64,000 nt of DNA from [Clostridium] polysaccharolyticum (GCF_900111595.1 NZ_FOHN01000004.1:124001-188000); one strand, 5' to 3'. Positions 1 through 9,131 are shown, counted from the first letter of the stretch. A program made the numbers and translations. Notes: generated by a model from the letters alone, not told the origin.

Positions 1-1
1 C

Positions 2-583
2 AGATTAGAGGGGACGCTAGAAAAAGCAGGAGCAAAGATGAAAACTGGCCTGGTAGTTGATTTTAGGAACAGAGAACTTTTAAGAGAAAAGGAGACTGAT
101 AATGCAGTTCCACTTATATATGCCCAGCATATACAGAACGGATTGATTACATTTCCTATCCAGAGGGAGAATGAATATGTGATTCCAGACAAAAGAGCAT
201 TGATTCAGGATAACTGCAATTATCTAATAGTGAAAAGATTTACATCGAAGGAAGAAAAGAGAAGACTGCAGAGTGGGATATATTTAGCTGAGAACTATAA
301 GGGTTATTCTTATATCAGTACCCAGAATAAAGTGAATTTTATTACTGGTGTATCGGAACAGTTGTCAAGATGTATGGTATACGGACTGTATGTTGTGTTT
401 AATTCGACTTTATATGACAAATATTATAGAATACTAAACGGTTCAACACAGGTGAATTCAACAGAGATAAATGCAATGCCTATTCCAGACAAAGAGAGCA
501 TAAAGTGCATGGGAAAAGAACTGATACAGGCAGGGGACTTGTCTGAGGAAGTCTGTGATCGGATATTGGAGGAATACGTATGA
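2..583 (+). CDS. C-terminal part of BsuBI/PstI-type adenine-specific DNA methyltransferase (5' end outside window)
   Basis: The frame is open to the window edge (codons before the ATG at 38 read RLEGTLEKAGAK), so the ATG is probably internal and the true start lies upstream. About 190 residues of the C-terminal, target-recognition side of an N6-adenine methylase are present; the catalytic NPPY region would be off the window. The assignment rests mainly on context: the stop overlaps the start of a BsuBI/PstI-like restriction enzyme by 4 bp (ATGA), the arrangement expected for a type II methylase-nuclease pair. The text YKGYSYISTQ and VFNSTLYDKYYRILNG resembles the recognition half of M.BsuBI/M.PstI-like proteins. 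If correct, it protects CTGCAG sites. Specificity is inferred, not shown. Confidence 0.75.
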   Translation, partial: RLEGTLEKAGAKMKTGLVVDFRNRELLREKETDNAVPLIYAQHIQNGLITFPIQRENEYVIPDKRALIQDNCNYLIVKRFTSKEEKRRLQSGIYLAENYKGYSYISTQNKVNFITGVSEQLSRCMVYGLYVVFNSTLYDKYYRILNGSTQVNSTEINAMPIPDKESIKCMGKELIQAGDLSEEVCDRILEEYV

Positions 584-1497
584 GTAAGAAGAATGAAGTA
601 AAAAAATTTTTGCAGGATGTTGGAATGCCTGAGAAACAGCAGTCAGATGTCTGTTGTTTTGTGATTTTAGCATTAGCCAACATTGGAAAAGGGGATAGCT
701 GGTCTAAAGCAAGCAATTACTGGATGAAAATACATGATATTATCCAGTTTACCAATGAGTATTATGAAAAGGACTATAAGGAGAATAGCAGAGAGACATT
801 CAGAAAGTCCGCATTACATCATTTCAGGACAGCAGCATTGGTAGAGGATAATGGAAAAGCAACGAATAGCCCGAATTTTATGTATAGGCTTACAAAAGAA
901 GCGGTGAATTTATTAAGAAATTTAGATACGATAGAATATGATGTATGTTTGAACGATTTTTTGGAACACTATGAAAGCCTTGTTGAAATATATAGTTCAA
1001 AGAAGAAACTTAAGAAAATGCCAGTGAAAATCAATGGTGACGAGTATGAATTTTCACCGGGCGAGCATAATGAATTACAGAAAGCAATTTTAGAAGAATT
1101 TGCACCAAGGTTTGCTCCTGATTCAGAGTGTATCTATGTTGGGGACACAATTAAAAAGGATATGGTAAAGAATTTAAATAAGTTAAAGAAGCTTGGATTT
1201 GAAATAACATTACATGATAAAATGCCAGATGTTGTTTTGTACCGGAAGGATAAGAATTGGATTTACTTTGTCGAGGCAGTTACATCTGCTGGACCAATAG
1301 ATGCAAAACGCATTATAGAGATAGAGCAGATGACCAAGGAGGTTATAGCTGGCAAAATATATGTAACAGCTTTTGGGGATTTTAGAACATATAAGAAATT
1401 TTCTGAAGATTTAGCATGGGAGACAGAGGTTTGGATTGCTGAAAACCCTGACCATATGATACATCTAAATGGGGATAGGTTTATGGGACCGAGATAA
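580..1497 (+). CDS. BsuBI/PstI-family type II restriction endonuclease
   Basis: This 305-residue protein matches the BsuBI/PstI restriction enzyme family in length and layout. An N-terminal helical, DNA-binding half (about 1-150) is followed by a C-terminal nuclease half. The stretch PDVVLYRKDKNWIYFVEAV followed by TSAGPIDAKR (about residues 216-245) is the family's recognisable core. The D...E-A motif there corresponds to the metal-binding residues of the PD-(D/E)XK-like fold. Enzymes of this family cut CTGCAG, with methylation by the partner preventing self-cleavage. Its ATG lies inside the methylase stop (ATGA), so the two are translationally coupled. A strong inverted-repeat terminator follows at 1623. 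No frameshift or missing core residue is visible, so it looks functional. Confidence 0.88.
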   Translation: MSKKNEVKKFLQDVGMPEKQQSDVCCFVILALANIGKGDSWSKASNYWMKIHDIIQFTNEYYEKDYKENSRETFRKSALHHFRTAALVEDNGKATNSPNFMYRLTKEAVNLLRNLDTIEYDVCLNDFLEHYESLVEIYSSKKKLKKMPVKINGDEYEFSPGEHNELQKAILEEFAPRFAPDSECIYVGDTIKKDMVKNLNKLKKLGFEITLHDKMPDVVLYRKDKNWIYFVEAVTSAGPIDAKRIIEIEQMTKEVIAGKIYVTAFGDFRTYKKFSEDLAWETEVWIAENPDHMIHLNGDRFMGPR

Positions 1498-1622
1498 AGT
1501 TTATGAGCAAGCTAAAGGTAAAATGATTATAGATTTTTGGTATGCGGAAATTATTTGGTTTTCTATAGGGTGGAAGGTGATGCAATGAATTGTGCAAGTA
1601 GGCATAGAAGAAATAAAAACCA

Positions 1623-1666
1623 GGGAGGTGCTGTATTGATAAATTTGTGCAGCACCTCCCTTTTGC
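1623..1666. terminator. Bidirectional intrinsic terminator
   Basis: An 11-bp perfect stem (GGGAGGTGCTG / CAGCACCTCCC) is followed on the + strand by TTTT. On the minus strand it is followed by a T-rich stretch (complement of AATAAAAACC). It sits between the restriction gene (+) and a small minus-strand ORF ending at 1682, so it can serve both. Confidence 0.85.
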
Positions 1667-1681
1667 AGTTTTCTAAATCAT

Positions 1682-1828
1682 TTATTTTGCGTCTTCTCCC
1701 CCAGGTCCGTCACGTCTTGGTCTTGAGGATTCTGGCAGAGGTTCTATAGAACTATACTTATCGCAATTATTTTGATTGGAGAACTTATCTTGCATTGAAG
1801 AATTATTGTTTTGACTGGATTGTTTCAT
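1682..1828 (-). CDS. Small 48-aa protein with C-terminal RPRRDGPGGE motif
   Basis: Reading the minus strand from ATG at 1828 to TAA at 1682 gives a 48-residue polar peptide. The N-terminal half is rich in Gln, Asn and Ser with one Cys (about residue 22). The C-terminal half reads EPLPESSRPRRDGPGGE and ends EDAK. An AAAGGA ribosome binding site lies about 10 bases before the ATG, and a shared bidirectional terminator follows the stop. Those two signals make a real gene likely despite its size. I do not recognise the family with certainty. The Pro/Arg/Gly tail looks conserved rather than random and could be a signalling or modified peptide, but no function can be assigned. No maturation or export gene adjoins it. 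Confidence 0.6.
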   Translation of the reverse strand: MKQSSQNNNSSMQDKFSNQNNCDKYSSIEPLPESSRPRRDGPGGEDAK

Positions 1829-2096
1829 GTCTACACCGTCCTTTCTTTAAATAGTGTAAGCTGGATTTCTTTTTTTATGTAGGAAAATATCATATTTCAT
1901 GATTCTCTATATTCTGTGAAAAATTTGCAGATAAAAATGAAAAAATGTAAATTTTCTATTTATCAATATAGTAATAAGTAGTATAATTAGGACTAATATG
2001 TATTTTATCAATTAGACATCTTGGGGTATCGGTTAGAAGAAACTTGTTCGTAAAAAGGTTGTATGGAAGAGCTTACATGGAGGGAGATAAGGGAAT

Positions 2097-4052
2097 ATGG
2101 ATAAAAGACTGATATATACGCTGGATAAATGTGTGGGATGTAATCGCTGTATAGGTGTTTGTCCCTGCCCAGGTGCTAATGTGGCGAAACGTACGGAACA
2201 TGGTGTGAACCGGATTATAGTCAATGGGGAAAGATGTATTGCATGTGGGGCCTGTATTGATGTATGCGGACATGATGCCAGAAAGTTTGCTGATGATACA
2301 GAAAGATTTTTCTTAGACCTTCAGTCAGGAAAAAAGATTTCAATATTGATAGCTCCTGCATTTAAAGCAAATTATGAAAAAGAATATAAAACCATGCTGG
2401 GACAGCTTAAGTCATTAGGCGTTAATAGATTTATTAATGTTTCATTTGGGGCAGACATTACTACATGGGCATATATAAAGTACATAACAGAAAATCAGTT
2501 TTACGGAGGAATTTCGCAGCCATGTCCAGCAGTAGTAGGCTATATTGAAAAATATATGCCAGAAGTGATACCAATGCTTATGCCAGTCCATTCACCGATG
2601 ATGTGTAGTGCAATTTATGCGAAAAAATATATGGAAATAGAAGATGACTTAGCATTTATCAGTCCTTGTATTGCAAAAAAGAATGAGATAGACGATCCGA
2701 ATTGTGGGGGGGATATTCGCTATTCTGTTACGTTTGAACATCTGGTTCAATATCTAAAAGAACATTCTGTAAAGGAAACTCCAATAACTGATGAAATAGA
2801 ATATGGATTAGGTTCCATTTACCCTATGCCAGGCGGATTGAAAGAAAATGTCTGCTGGTTTCTTGGTGAAGATGCGTGCATACGCCAGGTAGAAGGTGAA
2901 AACCATTTATATCATTATTTAAAGAACAATAAGGAAATGATTACGAAAAAAATGACTCCATATTTATTTATAGATGCATTAAACTGTTCTGGAGGCTGTC
3001 TGCATGGAACTGGAGTGGAGGCGAAAAATGCAGATAATGAAGAAATTTATATGGCAATCCAGAGAATCAGGAAGGCTAGTAAAAATGAAGAAAAAAGAAA
3101 GAAAGGAAAAGTGTCTGCATGGAGTAAAATGCTTGAGCCGCAAAATAGGCTGAAAGCTTTAAATGAACAGTTTAAAGAATTAAAACTGGAAGACTTCATC
3201 CGCAGATATACAGACAGAAGTGCGGAATGTGGAATTTATAAGCCTACAATAGAACAAGAACAGGAGATTTTCCAGTCCATGATGAAAAATACTCAGAAAA
3301 AGCAGAATATTAACTGCAATGGCTGTGGATATAAAAAATGCCATATGATGGTATCTGCTATTTTTAACGGGTATAACTATAAGGAAAACTGCGTTTATTA
3401 TATAAGAGATTTAGCAATTAATGAGAAAGAATCCATTGACCAGCTGCTTACTAAAGTTCATGATCAGCAGGCAAAATCAAAAGAACGAAAAGATGAAATT
3501 GTTGCTCAGATCAATGAAAGCTTTGAGGAAATAGACAGTGTTGTGCAGGCAATTGAAACAGGAAGCAGGGGCAATTCGGAAGATAGCATGTCTATTTCAG
3601 AGTCAATGTCCGAAGTGCGGGCATTTTCTGCTGACTTAAAGGATGCACTGGATGAGATAGGGGGAAGTATTGGAAATCTGAACAAGAATAATGAAGACGT
3701 AATAAATATCGCCAGCCAGACCCGTTTGCTTGCACTGAATGCTTGCATTGAAGCAGCAAGAGCAGGAGAAGCAGGAAAAGGATTTGCCATTGTTGCAGAT
3801 GAGATTAATACTCTGGCGGAACATTCTAAGAAAGCGGCAGATGATTCCAATCAGAATAATAAAGAGATTAAGGAACGAATCGAATTGCTTTTGGAGAATA
3901 TGCAAAAGCTTTCAGAGATTGTCAGTGATGTAAATGAAAAGACACAGAGTTTAGCGGCATCATCCCAAGAAACGACCGCATCCATTGATACGGTTGCGGT
4001 GACAATTGATGAGGTACAGAATAAATTGAAACAGATGATTAAGATGGAATAG
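2097..4052 (+). CDS. Soluble [FeFe]-hydrogenase-like / methyl-accepting chemotaxis fusion protein
   Basis: Domains in order over 651 residues: two [4Fe-4S] ferredoxin motifs (C12, C15, C18, C22; and C47, C50, C53, C57); an iron-only hydrogenase large-subunit domain (about 80-320); a further Cys-rich motif CNGCGYKKC (about 407-415); then an MCP signalling domain (about 440-651) with the hairpin tip [15 protein letters not shown]. The H-cluster ligand positions are kept in variant form: SQPCPAVV (C143), SPCIAKKNE (C191) and [10 protein letters not shown] (C297, C301). There are no membrane segments, so it is a cytoplasmic receptor. It resembles the sensory group of [FeFe] hydrogenases, in which H2 or redox state is sensed rather than turned over. 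Here the readout would be chemotaxis or CheA-type signalling. It is monocistronic. Confidence 0.88.
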   Translation: MDKRLIYTLDKCVGCNRCIGVCPCPGANVAKRTEHGVNRIIVNGERCIACGACIDVCGHDARKFADDTERFFLDLQSGKKISILIAPAFKANYEKEYKTMLGQLKSLGVNRFINVSFGADITTWAYIKYITENQFYGGISQPCPAVVGYIEKYMPEVIPMLMPVHSPMMCSAIYAKKYMEIEDDLAFISPCIAKKNEIDDPNCGGDIRYSVTFEHLVQYLKEHSVKETPITDEIEYGLGSIYPMPGGLKENVCWFLGEDACIRQVEGENHLYHYLKNNKEMITKKMTPYLFIDALNCSGGCLHGTGVEAKNADNEEIYMAIQRIRKASKNEEKRKKGKVSAWSKMLEPQNRLKALNEQFKELKLEDFIRRYTDRSAECGIYKPTIEQEQEIFQSMMKNTQKKQNINCNGCGYKKCHMMVSAIFNGYNYKENCVYYIRDLAINEKESIDQLLTKVHDQQAKSKERKDEIVAQINESFEEIDSVVQAIETGSRGNSEDSMSISESMSEVRAFSADLKDALDEIGGSIGNLNKNNEDVINIASQTRLLALNACIEAARAGEAGKGFAIVADEINTLAEHSKKAADDSNQNNKEIKERIELLLENMQKLSEIVSDVNEKTQSLAASSQETTASIDTVAVTIDEVQNKLKQMIKME

Positions 4053-4054
4053 AT

Positions 4055-4264
4055 CAAATAAAAAGTGCCCTAAAAAAGAAGGGCACAGGATGCGCACAGA
4101 TGGGTAAGGAAGATAGTCGCTAAAAAACAGCGACAGCTAAAAAATAGCGACAGCTAAAAAACAGCGACAGCTAAAAAACAGCGACATCCATCTGGCACGG
4201 CAAAGTCTGAGTTCCTTCGAGTACATTCCAGTCGCGAGAGTCTGAGGAACTCACACTTTGTTCT
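4055..4264. repeat. ~210-bp 3' repeat module, left copy (inverted copy at 61152-61344)
   Basis: The module contains a GTGCCC/GGGCAC terminator hairpin at one end. Next come four tandem 17-bp units of GCTAAAAAACAGCGACA (4119-4186, one unit with TAG instead of CAG). It ends in a 60-nt hairpin (4201-4260) whose arms are CAAAGTCTGAGTTCCT and AGGAACTCACACTTTG. The same module, reverse-complemented and nearly identical but with three units, follows the GH9 gene at 61122. It lies between the convergent ends of the hydrogenase/MCP gene and the LRR gene. In both places it is oriented so that it forms the 3' untranslated region of a secreted-protein gene. Confidence 0.85.
4057..4086 (-). terminator. 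Intrinsic terminator of the LRR gene
   Basis: Read on the minus strand, GTGCCCT, an 8-base loop and AGGGCAC are followed by TTTTTATTTG, a good rho-independent terminator. It closes the transcript of the minus-strand gene ending at 4285, after the tandem repeats of the module. Confidence 0.75.
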
Positions 4265-4284
4265 ATATTATATCAAAAGCTGTT

Positions 4285-5556
4285 CTATTTTCCTGTAAAT
4301 TTACGTCGCTCACCTGTTACAGCAAAATACTGATCTTTTGGAAGCGAATTAACCCATGTTTTCCAGGAAGAATCCAGCTGATCACTTAGCTTGGTATAAT
4401 TACCACTTATAAAGCCGCTGCCTTTTAAACTGTCTAAGAAATATTTAGTATTGGAAAGACCATCTGCTGCATTTATCATAGTATCTCGGAAAGAACACTG
4501 TTGACTTAGATCCATATGAATGTCATCATTACTGTCTTTGATGTGATAGGTGTAGCAATAATACCTCATATAAAGAGACAGGAAATTACAAAGGACATAC
4601 ATATCTTCTTTCGGCTGAATAATGGATGAGGCTGTTACTGGGTTTGAAGATACACTTAGATACTTTAAATTATTATTTGACCAGAAACAATATGGGCCAA
4701 GAAAATTAACAGAATAACCCAGATAGATTTTCGCTAAATTAGAACAGTTATATACAGCCTCGGTGTCTATATAAGGTGTATTTATTTCTAATTCAGTAAG
4801 GGTTTTATTGTCATGAATGGCATGTATTCCTAAGGTTTTTACGTTATATCGATAGCCATTGCAAGTGATTGTTTCTGGGACAGCTGCCTTTTGTACGGTT
4901 CCGTTATAATTCGTAATAGTACCAGTACTTCGGTTAAACGTCCATGAGCCATATTTATCCTGATATGTAAATGTCACTGGAACAGCGGCATTCTCTTTTT
5001 CCAATGCAATTTCAGCATCTGTTTTCATATATTTCAATGTAAGATAACTGCTTCTGGCTGTACAGAAAGAGATTACTTTGGCTGCGCTGTGATAAACGTA
5101 TACTTCTTTTTTGGTGTCACCAAGACAGCCATCCATAAGAACATCTGGATTTCCCAAGAAAGTGATGCGGCTTAATGAATTGTTGTTGCTGAATACGCCA
5201 TAGCCTAAACTTTTCACACTTTCAGGAATGGATACTTCACTTAGATGACAGCCTGAAAAGCAGCCATTGCCAAGTTTGGTTACGGTAGCAGGAATTCCAA
5301 CCCCATACAGAGTATCCATATTGCTGAAAGCGCCGGAACCAATCTCTGTAACAGTATAGCCGTCAATCTTAGAAGGAACGCCCAGACCATAATTTGGTTT
5401 TCCCAAATATTTTAGAATGGTTATTCCTGTACTGTTAAACTCATATTGCCATTCCCCACTAGTGCAGGTTGCGGCATAAGTTTTATCAGGTGGTAATAGA
5501 AAAATAAAAAGTAACATTAGACAACATTGCATAACACGTTTGAATGCATTTTTCAT
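4285..5556 (-). CDS. Secreted BspA-type leucine-rich-repeat protein
   Basis: The first ~28 residues form a signal peptide (MKNAFKRVMQ followed by a hydrophobic LMLLFIFLLPP core and cleavage near TYAA). LRR_5/BspA-like repeats follow: VTEIGSGAFSNMDTL, VTKLGNGCFSGCHL and VKSLGYGVFSNNNSL (about 65-135). A second, weaker set is around residues 240-310 (VKTLGIHAIHDNKTLTELE). The C-terminal ~100 residues have no recognisable domain. Such proteins are exported and usually bind host or fibre ligands, but the ligand here is unknown. There is no LPxTG or dockerin anchor. An AAGGAGGG-type ribosome binding site precedes the ATG. It is transcribed away from GH9 cellulase 1 and has its own terminator module. 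Confidence 0.75.
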   Translation of the reverse strand: MKNAFKRVMQCCLMLLFIFLLPPDKTYAATCTSGEWQYEFNSTGITILKYLGKPNYGLGVPSKIDGYTVTEIGSGAFSNMDTLYGVGIPATVTKLGNGCFSGCHLSEVSIPESVKSLGYGVFSNNNSLSRITFLGNPDVLMDGCLGDTKKEVYVYHSAAKVISFCTARSSYLTLKYMKTDAEIALEKENAAVPVTFTYQDKYGSWTFNRSTGTITNYNGTVQKAAVPETITCNGYRYNVKTLGIHAIHDNKTLTELEINTPYIDTEAVYNCSNLAKIYLGYSVNFLGPYCFWSNNNLKYLSVSSNPVTASSIIQPKEDMYVLCNFLSLYMRYYCYTYHIKDSNDDIHMDLSQQCSFRDTMINAADGLSNTKYFLDSLKGSGFISGNYTKLSDQLDSSWKTWVNSLPKDQYFAVTGERRKFTGK

Positions 5557-5772
5557 AGTTTACCCTCCTTAAAAAATAGTTTTTACTACTAGCTTTTTGT
5601 GCCCCCCAATTAAAGTATGAATATAGTTATAATACAAGTATTGCATGGCTGGAAGGCAGTGTCAAGTACAGTTTAAAAAGAGAATTTATATGGGAAAAAG
5701 AGAATATTTATCCACTTGGAATTCTCTTCTGAAAACAACTGCACAATAAATCAAGATAAGTCTCCTTTCAGT

Positions 5773-5811
5773 CAAGATAACTTGTTCATTATATTAGAAA
5801 AGTATTATAAT
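5773..5811 (+). promoter_or_regulatory. Promoter with palindromic operator, GH9 cellulase 1
   Basis: TTGTTC (5782-5787), an 18-bp spacer and TATAAT (5806-5811) fit a sigma-A promoter. The near-perfect palindrome CAAGATAACTTG (5773-5784) overlaps the -35 box. The other GH9 gene at 29156 has the same site (CAAGATATCTTG) in the same position relative to its promoter. A further half-site, TCAAGATAAG, lies about 20 bp upstream. A repressor is the natural reading; its identity is unknown. Confidence 0.65.
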
Positions 5812-5918
5812 GAGCACGGGCATTAAAACAACCCATAAAATGCATAATGATTTTATACATTTATGGTGCTGTGAGCCTAAGAAATTCAATTATTTTATTT
5901 TTATGAGGAGGAAAGCTT

Positions 5919-8900
5919 ATGAAACATCAATGGTTCAAAAGGGGACTAGCAGTAGTCACGGCATTTACAATGGCGGCAGCCATTGCACCAATGCCAAAAC
6001 AGAAAGTTTTTGCCAAAGAGGCAGAACAGCAGGCAGAAGAACAGACGGAGGGAAAGGCAGAGTCTGACTATAACTACGCAAAAGCATTTCAGTTATCTAT
6101 GTATTTCTATGATGCAAATATGTGTGGCCATCAGGATGGACGTCTGAAATACCGTTATGACTGTCACATGGAGGATGAGAAAGTTCCTTTAATTCCTAAA
6201 AACGAAAAAGAAGTTGGAACGAATCTGTCACAGGCTTTTATTGAGGAATACAGAGATGTCCTGGATCCAGATGGAGATGGCTGTATTGACGTAAGTGGAG
6301 GGTTTCATGATGCTGGCGATCATATAAAATTTGGCCTTCCACAGAGTTATTCAGGTGCAACATTAGGATGGGGTTACTATGAGTTCCGTGATTCTTATGT
6401 AAAAGTAGGAGAACAAAAACATATAGAAGATATTCTAAGGCATTTCAATGATTATTTTCTGCGTTCTACATTTTTAGATGAAGATGGCAAAGTAGTAGCA
6501 TTCTGTTATCAGGTAGGGGATGGTGCGGCAGACCATTGTTACTGGGGATGTCCGGAATTCCAGACAACTCCTAGACCAGTCTGGTTAGCTACTAGTGAGA
6601 CACCAGCCAGTGACCAGTGTGCAGGAGCAGCAGCTTCACTTGCAATTAACTACTTTAACTTTAAAGATACCGATAAAGAATATGCCAAAAAATGTCTGGA
6701 TACGGCAAAGGCATTATATGAATTTGCCAAAGAAAACCGAGGCTGTGGCTTCTCAGGCGGATTTTATAATTCCAGTTATGATGAAGATGAAATGTCATGG
6801 GCAGCAGTATGGCTCAATATGGCTACTGGTGAGGAAGATTATATTACCGATATTACAGAAGTAGACGAGTCAGGTACCTATAAAGGATATTTAAGCAGAA
6901 TTATCGAGACAACAGACAGTACCTGGCAAAATATCTGGGTACATTCCTGGGATACTGTATGGGGCGGTGTATTTGCAAAATTAGCACCAGTGACAGATGA
7001 TCCATTATTCTGGTATTTCTTCCGCTGGAATGTGGAGTACTGGTCAGGAGTACCACATGAAGAATCCAATGACCATACCTTTATGAAACCAACACCAGGA
7101 GGTTACCGTGTTGTAGCAGGATGGGGGTCTGCACGTTACAATGCAGCGGCTCAGCTGTGCGCACAAGTGTATAACAAGTATAAAGAAAAACCGGAATTTG
7201 TTGACTGGTGTAAATCCCAGATGGATTACATATTAGGAGACAATCCAAAGAATACTTGTTTTGAAGTAGGTTATGCAGAAAATTCCACGAAGAATCCGCA
7301 TCATAGAGCTTCCCATGGTTCTACTACAAACAGCATGACAGATCCAGCAGTAGCACATCATATTTTATGGGGGGCATTAGCTGGCGGTCCAGGGGAAAGA
7401 GATGATTATAACGATGATCGTACCGATTATGTATACAATGAAGTAGCAATTGATTACAATGCAGGTTTTGTTGGGGCATTAGCTGCTTTATATGCAGAAT
7501 ATGGACAAGGCCAGGAGCCTCTTGCTGAAATTCCTCAGGAAGAAGACGAAGAACCATTTTACGGAGAAGCTAGACTGGAACAGGAAAATAAAGAACGTAC
7601 ACAGGTAACCGTTCGCATCCATAATGATTCCGCATGCCCTCCAAGAAGAGTGTCTGGACTTAGCATTCGATATTTCTTTAATATTTCTGAATTATTAGAA
7701 GCCAATCAGACAATTGAAGATATCAGTACCGCTACTATGTATGATGAGGCACTTACTCTTGACGGGATTCCAGCAACGATTGGAAAACCAGTTGCCTGGG
7801 ATGAAGATAAGGGGATTTACTATGTGGAAATCACATGGAAGGGAGCGTTTCATGGAAAACGTGAAATCCAGTTTGCGATTGTAACAGGGCAAGATTCTGA
7901 ATATAAGACACATTGGGATCCAGCTAATGATTACAGCCATGAAACTATCATAGAAGACGAGTTCCAGTCCTCACCTCAGATTCCTATCTATTTGGATGGA
8001 AAACTTGCCTGGGGGGAAGAACCAGGGGAATCCGTAGTGAAACCAGTTGTAAAAGCAAGTGTGGAAGGTGTTTTAGCAGGAGAGGAAATCTCTTTTACGG
8101 ATGGCATAAAACCAATCACGTTACATGCTGACGTTTCCAATGGAGATAAAGTGACAGAAGCAGTATTTTATGTCAATGGAGAAAAGGCTGGCGTTGATAC
8201 CGAAGCACCTTATTCGGCTGAGTATTTACCGGAACAAGTTTTTCATGAAGAAACGAAAGAACTTGAAGTAACAGTAGACGTGATTACCTCAGACGGTTTT
8301 ACTGTTACAAGCAAGCCATATACAGTAACGGCAAGATTTCTAGAGAAAATTGATCCAATGATTGAAATTACAAGTCCAGACAATGGAACTTTATTGGATA
8401 CAGCAAAAGGGGAAAACAGTGCAGATATTGTCGTTTCTCCTCTTAAGGGCAGCAGCTTCTCCAAGATTATCGTATATGCAGATGGCAAAAAAATAGGGGA
8501 AGGAGATTCTACAGGAGCAAAAGTTACCTATACAGCACCGGAAGGGTATTCTGCAAATGGTTCTGGTCTTACTAGAGTCAAGATTACAGCAGAAGCCATT
8601 CTTTCTTCTGGAAGAACAGCAGGTTGTGCTCCAGTCATGCTTACGGTAAAACAGCCGATAGATCCTTCCAGAGAAATCAGCCTTGCATTAGAAGTAGAAG
8701 GAAAAGGCCTTGATATGGATTCTACGATTCAAAGAAAATATGTTATCCGCAATACTGGTTCTAAACCAGTCGATTTATCCAAGGTAAAAATCCGTTATTA
8801 TTACACCAATGAATCTACGGTAGATCAGTCATTCTTCTGTGATTCTGCAGGCATGAATATTGAGGAAGCTCCTTATTACTATGATGCTTCAGACCATGTA

Positions 8901-9131
8901 AAGGCTAATTTTGGAACAATCAGTGGAAAGGACCGTTATATGGAACTGTATTTTGCCGATTTGGATTATGAATTACAGCCAGGACAGACGATCTCTTGTG
9001 ATGCAAGATGCTGTAACTCCAGCTGGTCAATGATGGATCAGACCAATGACTATTCTTTTGCAGGGGGAGATACGATTGTTATGTTGTATGATCAGGAGGT
9101 GATTCAGGGGATAGAACCTGGAAGATCTTGA
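5919..9131 (+). CDS. Secreted GH9 endoglucanase, GH9-CBM3c-Ig-Ig-CBM3
   Basis: A 1070-residue extracellular cellulase. The signal peptide (MKHQWFKRGL...) probably ends near A32. The GH9 catalytic domain (about 50-545) has GGFHDAGDHIKFGLP with the catalytic-base pair D131/D134, the NPHHRASHG histidine motif, and NEVAIDYNA with proton donor E508. An apposed CBM3c-like module (about 555-705) follows, typical of processive endoglucanases. Then come two Ig-like domains (about 715-805 and 812-905) and a C-terminal CBM3 (about 910-1065). No dockerin is present. The start has GAGGAGG spaced correctly. It is about 80% alike by eye to the GH9 gene at 29156, but has one extra Ig domain. Its last residues (GRS plus stop) seem to derive from the inserted IS element that begins at about 9127. 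Confidence 0.92.
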   Translation: MKHQWFKRGLAVVTAFTMAAAIAPMPKQKVFAKEAEQQAEEQTEGKAESDYNYAKAFQLSMYFYDANMCGHQDGRLKYRYDCHMEDEKVPLIPKNEKEVGTNLSQAFIEEYRDVLDPDGDGCIDVSGGFHDAGDHIKFGLPQSYSGATLGWGYYEFRDSYVKVGEQKHIEDILRHFNDYFLRSTFLDEDGKVVAFCYQVGDGAADHCYWGCPEFQTTPRPVWLATSETPASDQCAGAAASLAINYFNFKDTDKEYAKKCLDTAKALYEFAKENRGCGFSGGFYNSSYDEDEMSWAAVWLNMATGEEDYITDITEVDESGTYKGYLSRIIETTDSTWQNIWVHSWDTVWGGVFAKLAPVTDDPLFWYFFRWNVEYWSGVPHEESNDHTFMKPTPGGYRVVAGWGSARYNAAAQLCAQVYNKYKEKPEFVDWCKSQMDYILGDNPKNTCFEVGYAENSTKNPHHRASHGSTTNSMTDPAVAHHILWGALAGGPGERDDYNDDRTDYVYNEVAIDYNAGFVGALAALYAEYGQGQEPLAEIPQEEDEEPFYGEARLEQENKERTQVTVRIHNDSACPPRRVSGLSIRYFFNISELLEANQTIEDISTATMYDEALTLDGIPATIGKPVAWDEDKGIYYVEITWKGAFHGKREIQFAIVTGQDSEYKTHWDPANDYSHETIIEDEFQSSPQIPIYLDGKLAWGEEPGESVVKPVVKASVEGVLAGEEISFTDGIKPITLHADVSNGDKVTEAVFYVNGEKAGVDTEAPYSAEYLPEQVFHEETKELEVTVDVITSDGFTVTSKPYTVTARFLEKIDPMIEITSPDNGTLLDTAKGENSADIVVSPLKGSSFSKIIVYADGKKIGEGDSTGAKVTYTAPEGYSANGSGLTRVKITAEAILSSGRTAGCAPVMLTVKQPIDPSREISLALEVEGKGLDMDSTIQRKYVIRNTGSKPVDLSKVKIRYYYTNESTVDQSFFCDSAGMNIEEAPYYYDASDHVKANFGTISGKDRYMELYFADLDYELQPGQTISCDARCCNSSWSMMDQTNDYSFAGGDTIVMLYDQEVIQGIEPGRS

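Noticed and set aside
1537-1749. 70-aa + strand ORF after the restriction gene
   Set aside because: It runs through the bidirectional terminator hairpin and opposes the better-supported minus-strand 48-aa ORF; no ribosome binding site.
4119-4186. Tandem 17-bp units as a possible CRISPR-like array
   Set aside because: The units are directly abutting with no spacers, the same module recurs elsewhere at a gene end, and no cas genes are present.
5810-6067. 85-aa ORF overlapping the start of GH9 cellulase 1
   Set aside because: Out of frame with the clear GH9 signal peptide, and lacking a ribosome binding site; the start of the GH9 gene is well supported.
6595-8488. Several 60-90 aa ORFs on both strands within the GH9 gene
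   Set aside because: Shadows of a long coding sequence with intact catalytic motifs; codon use follows the GH9 frame.
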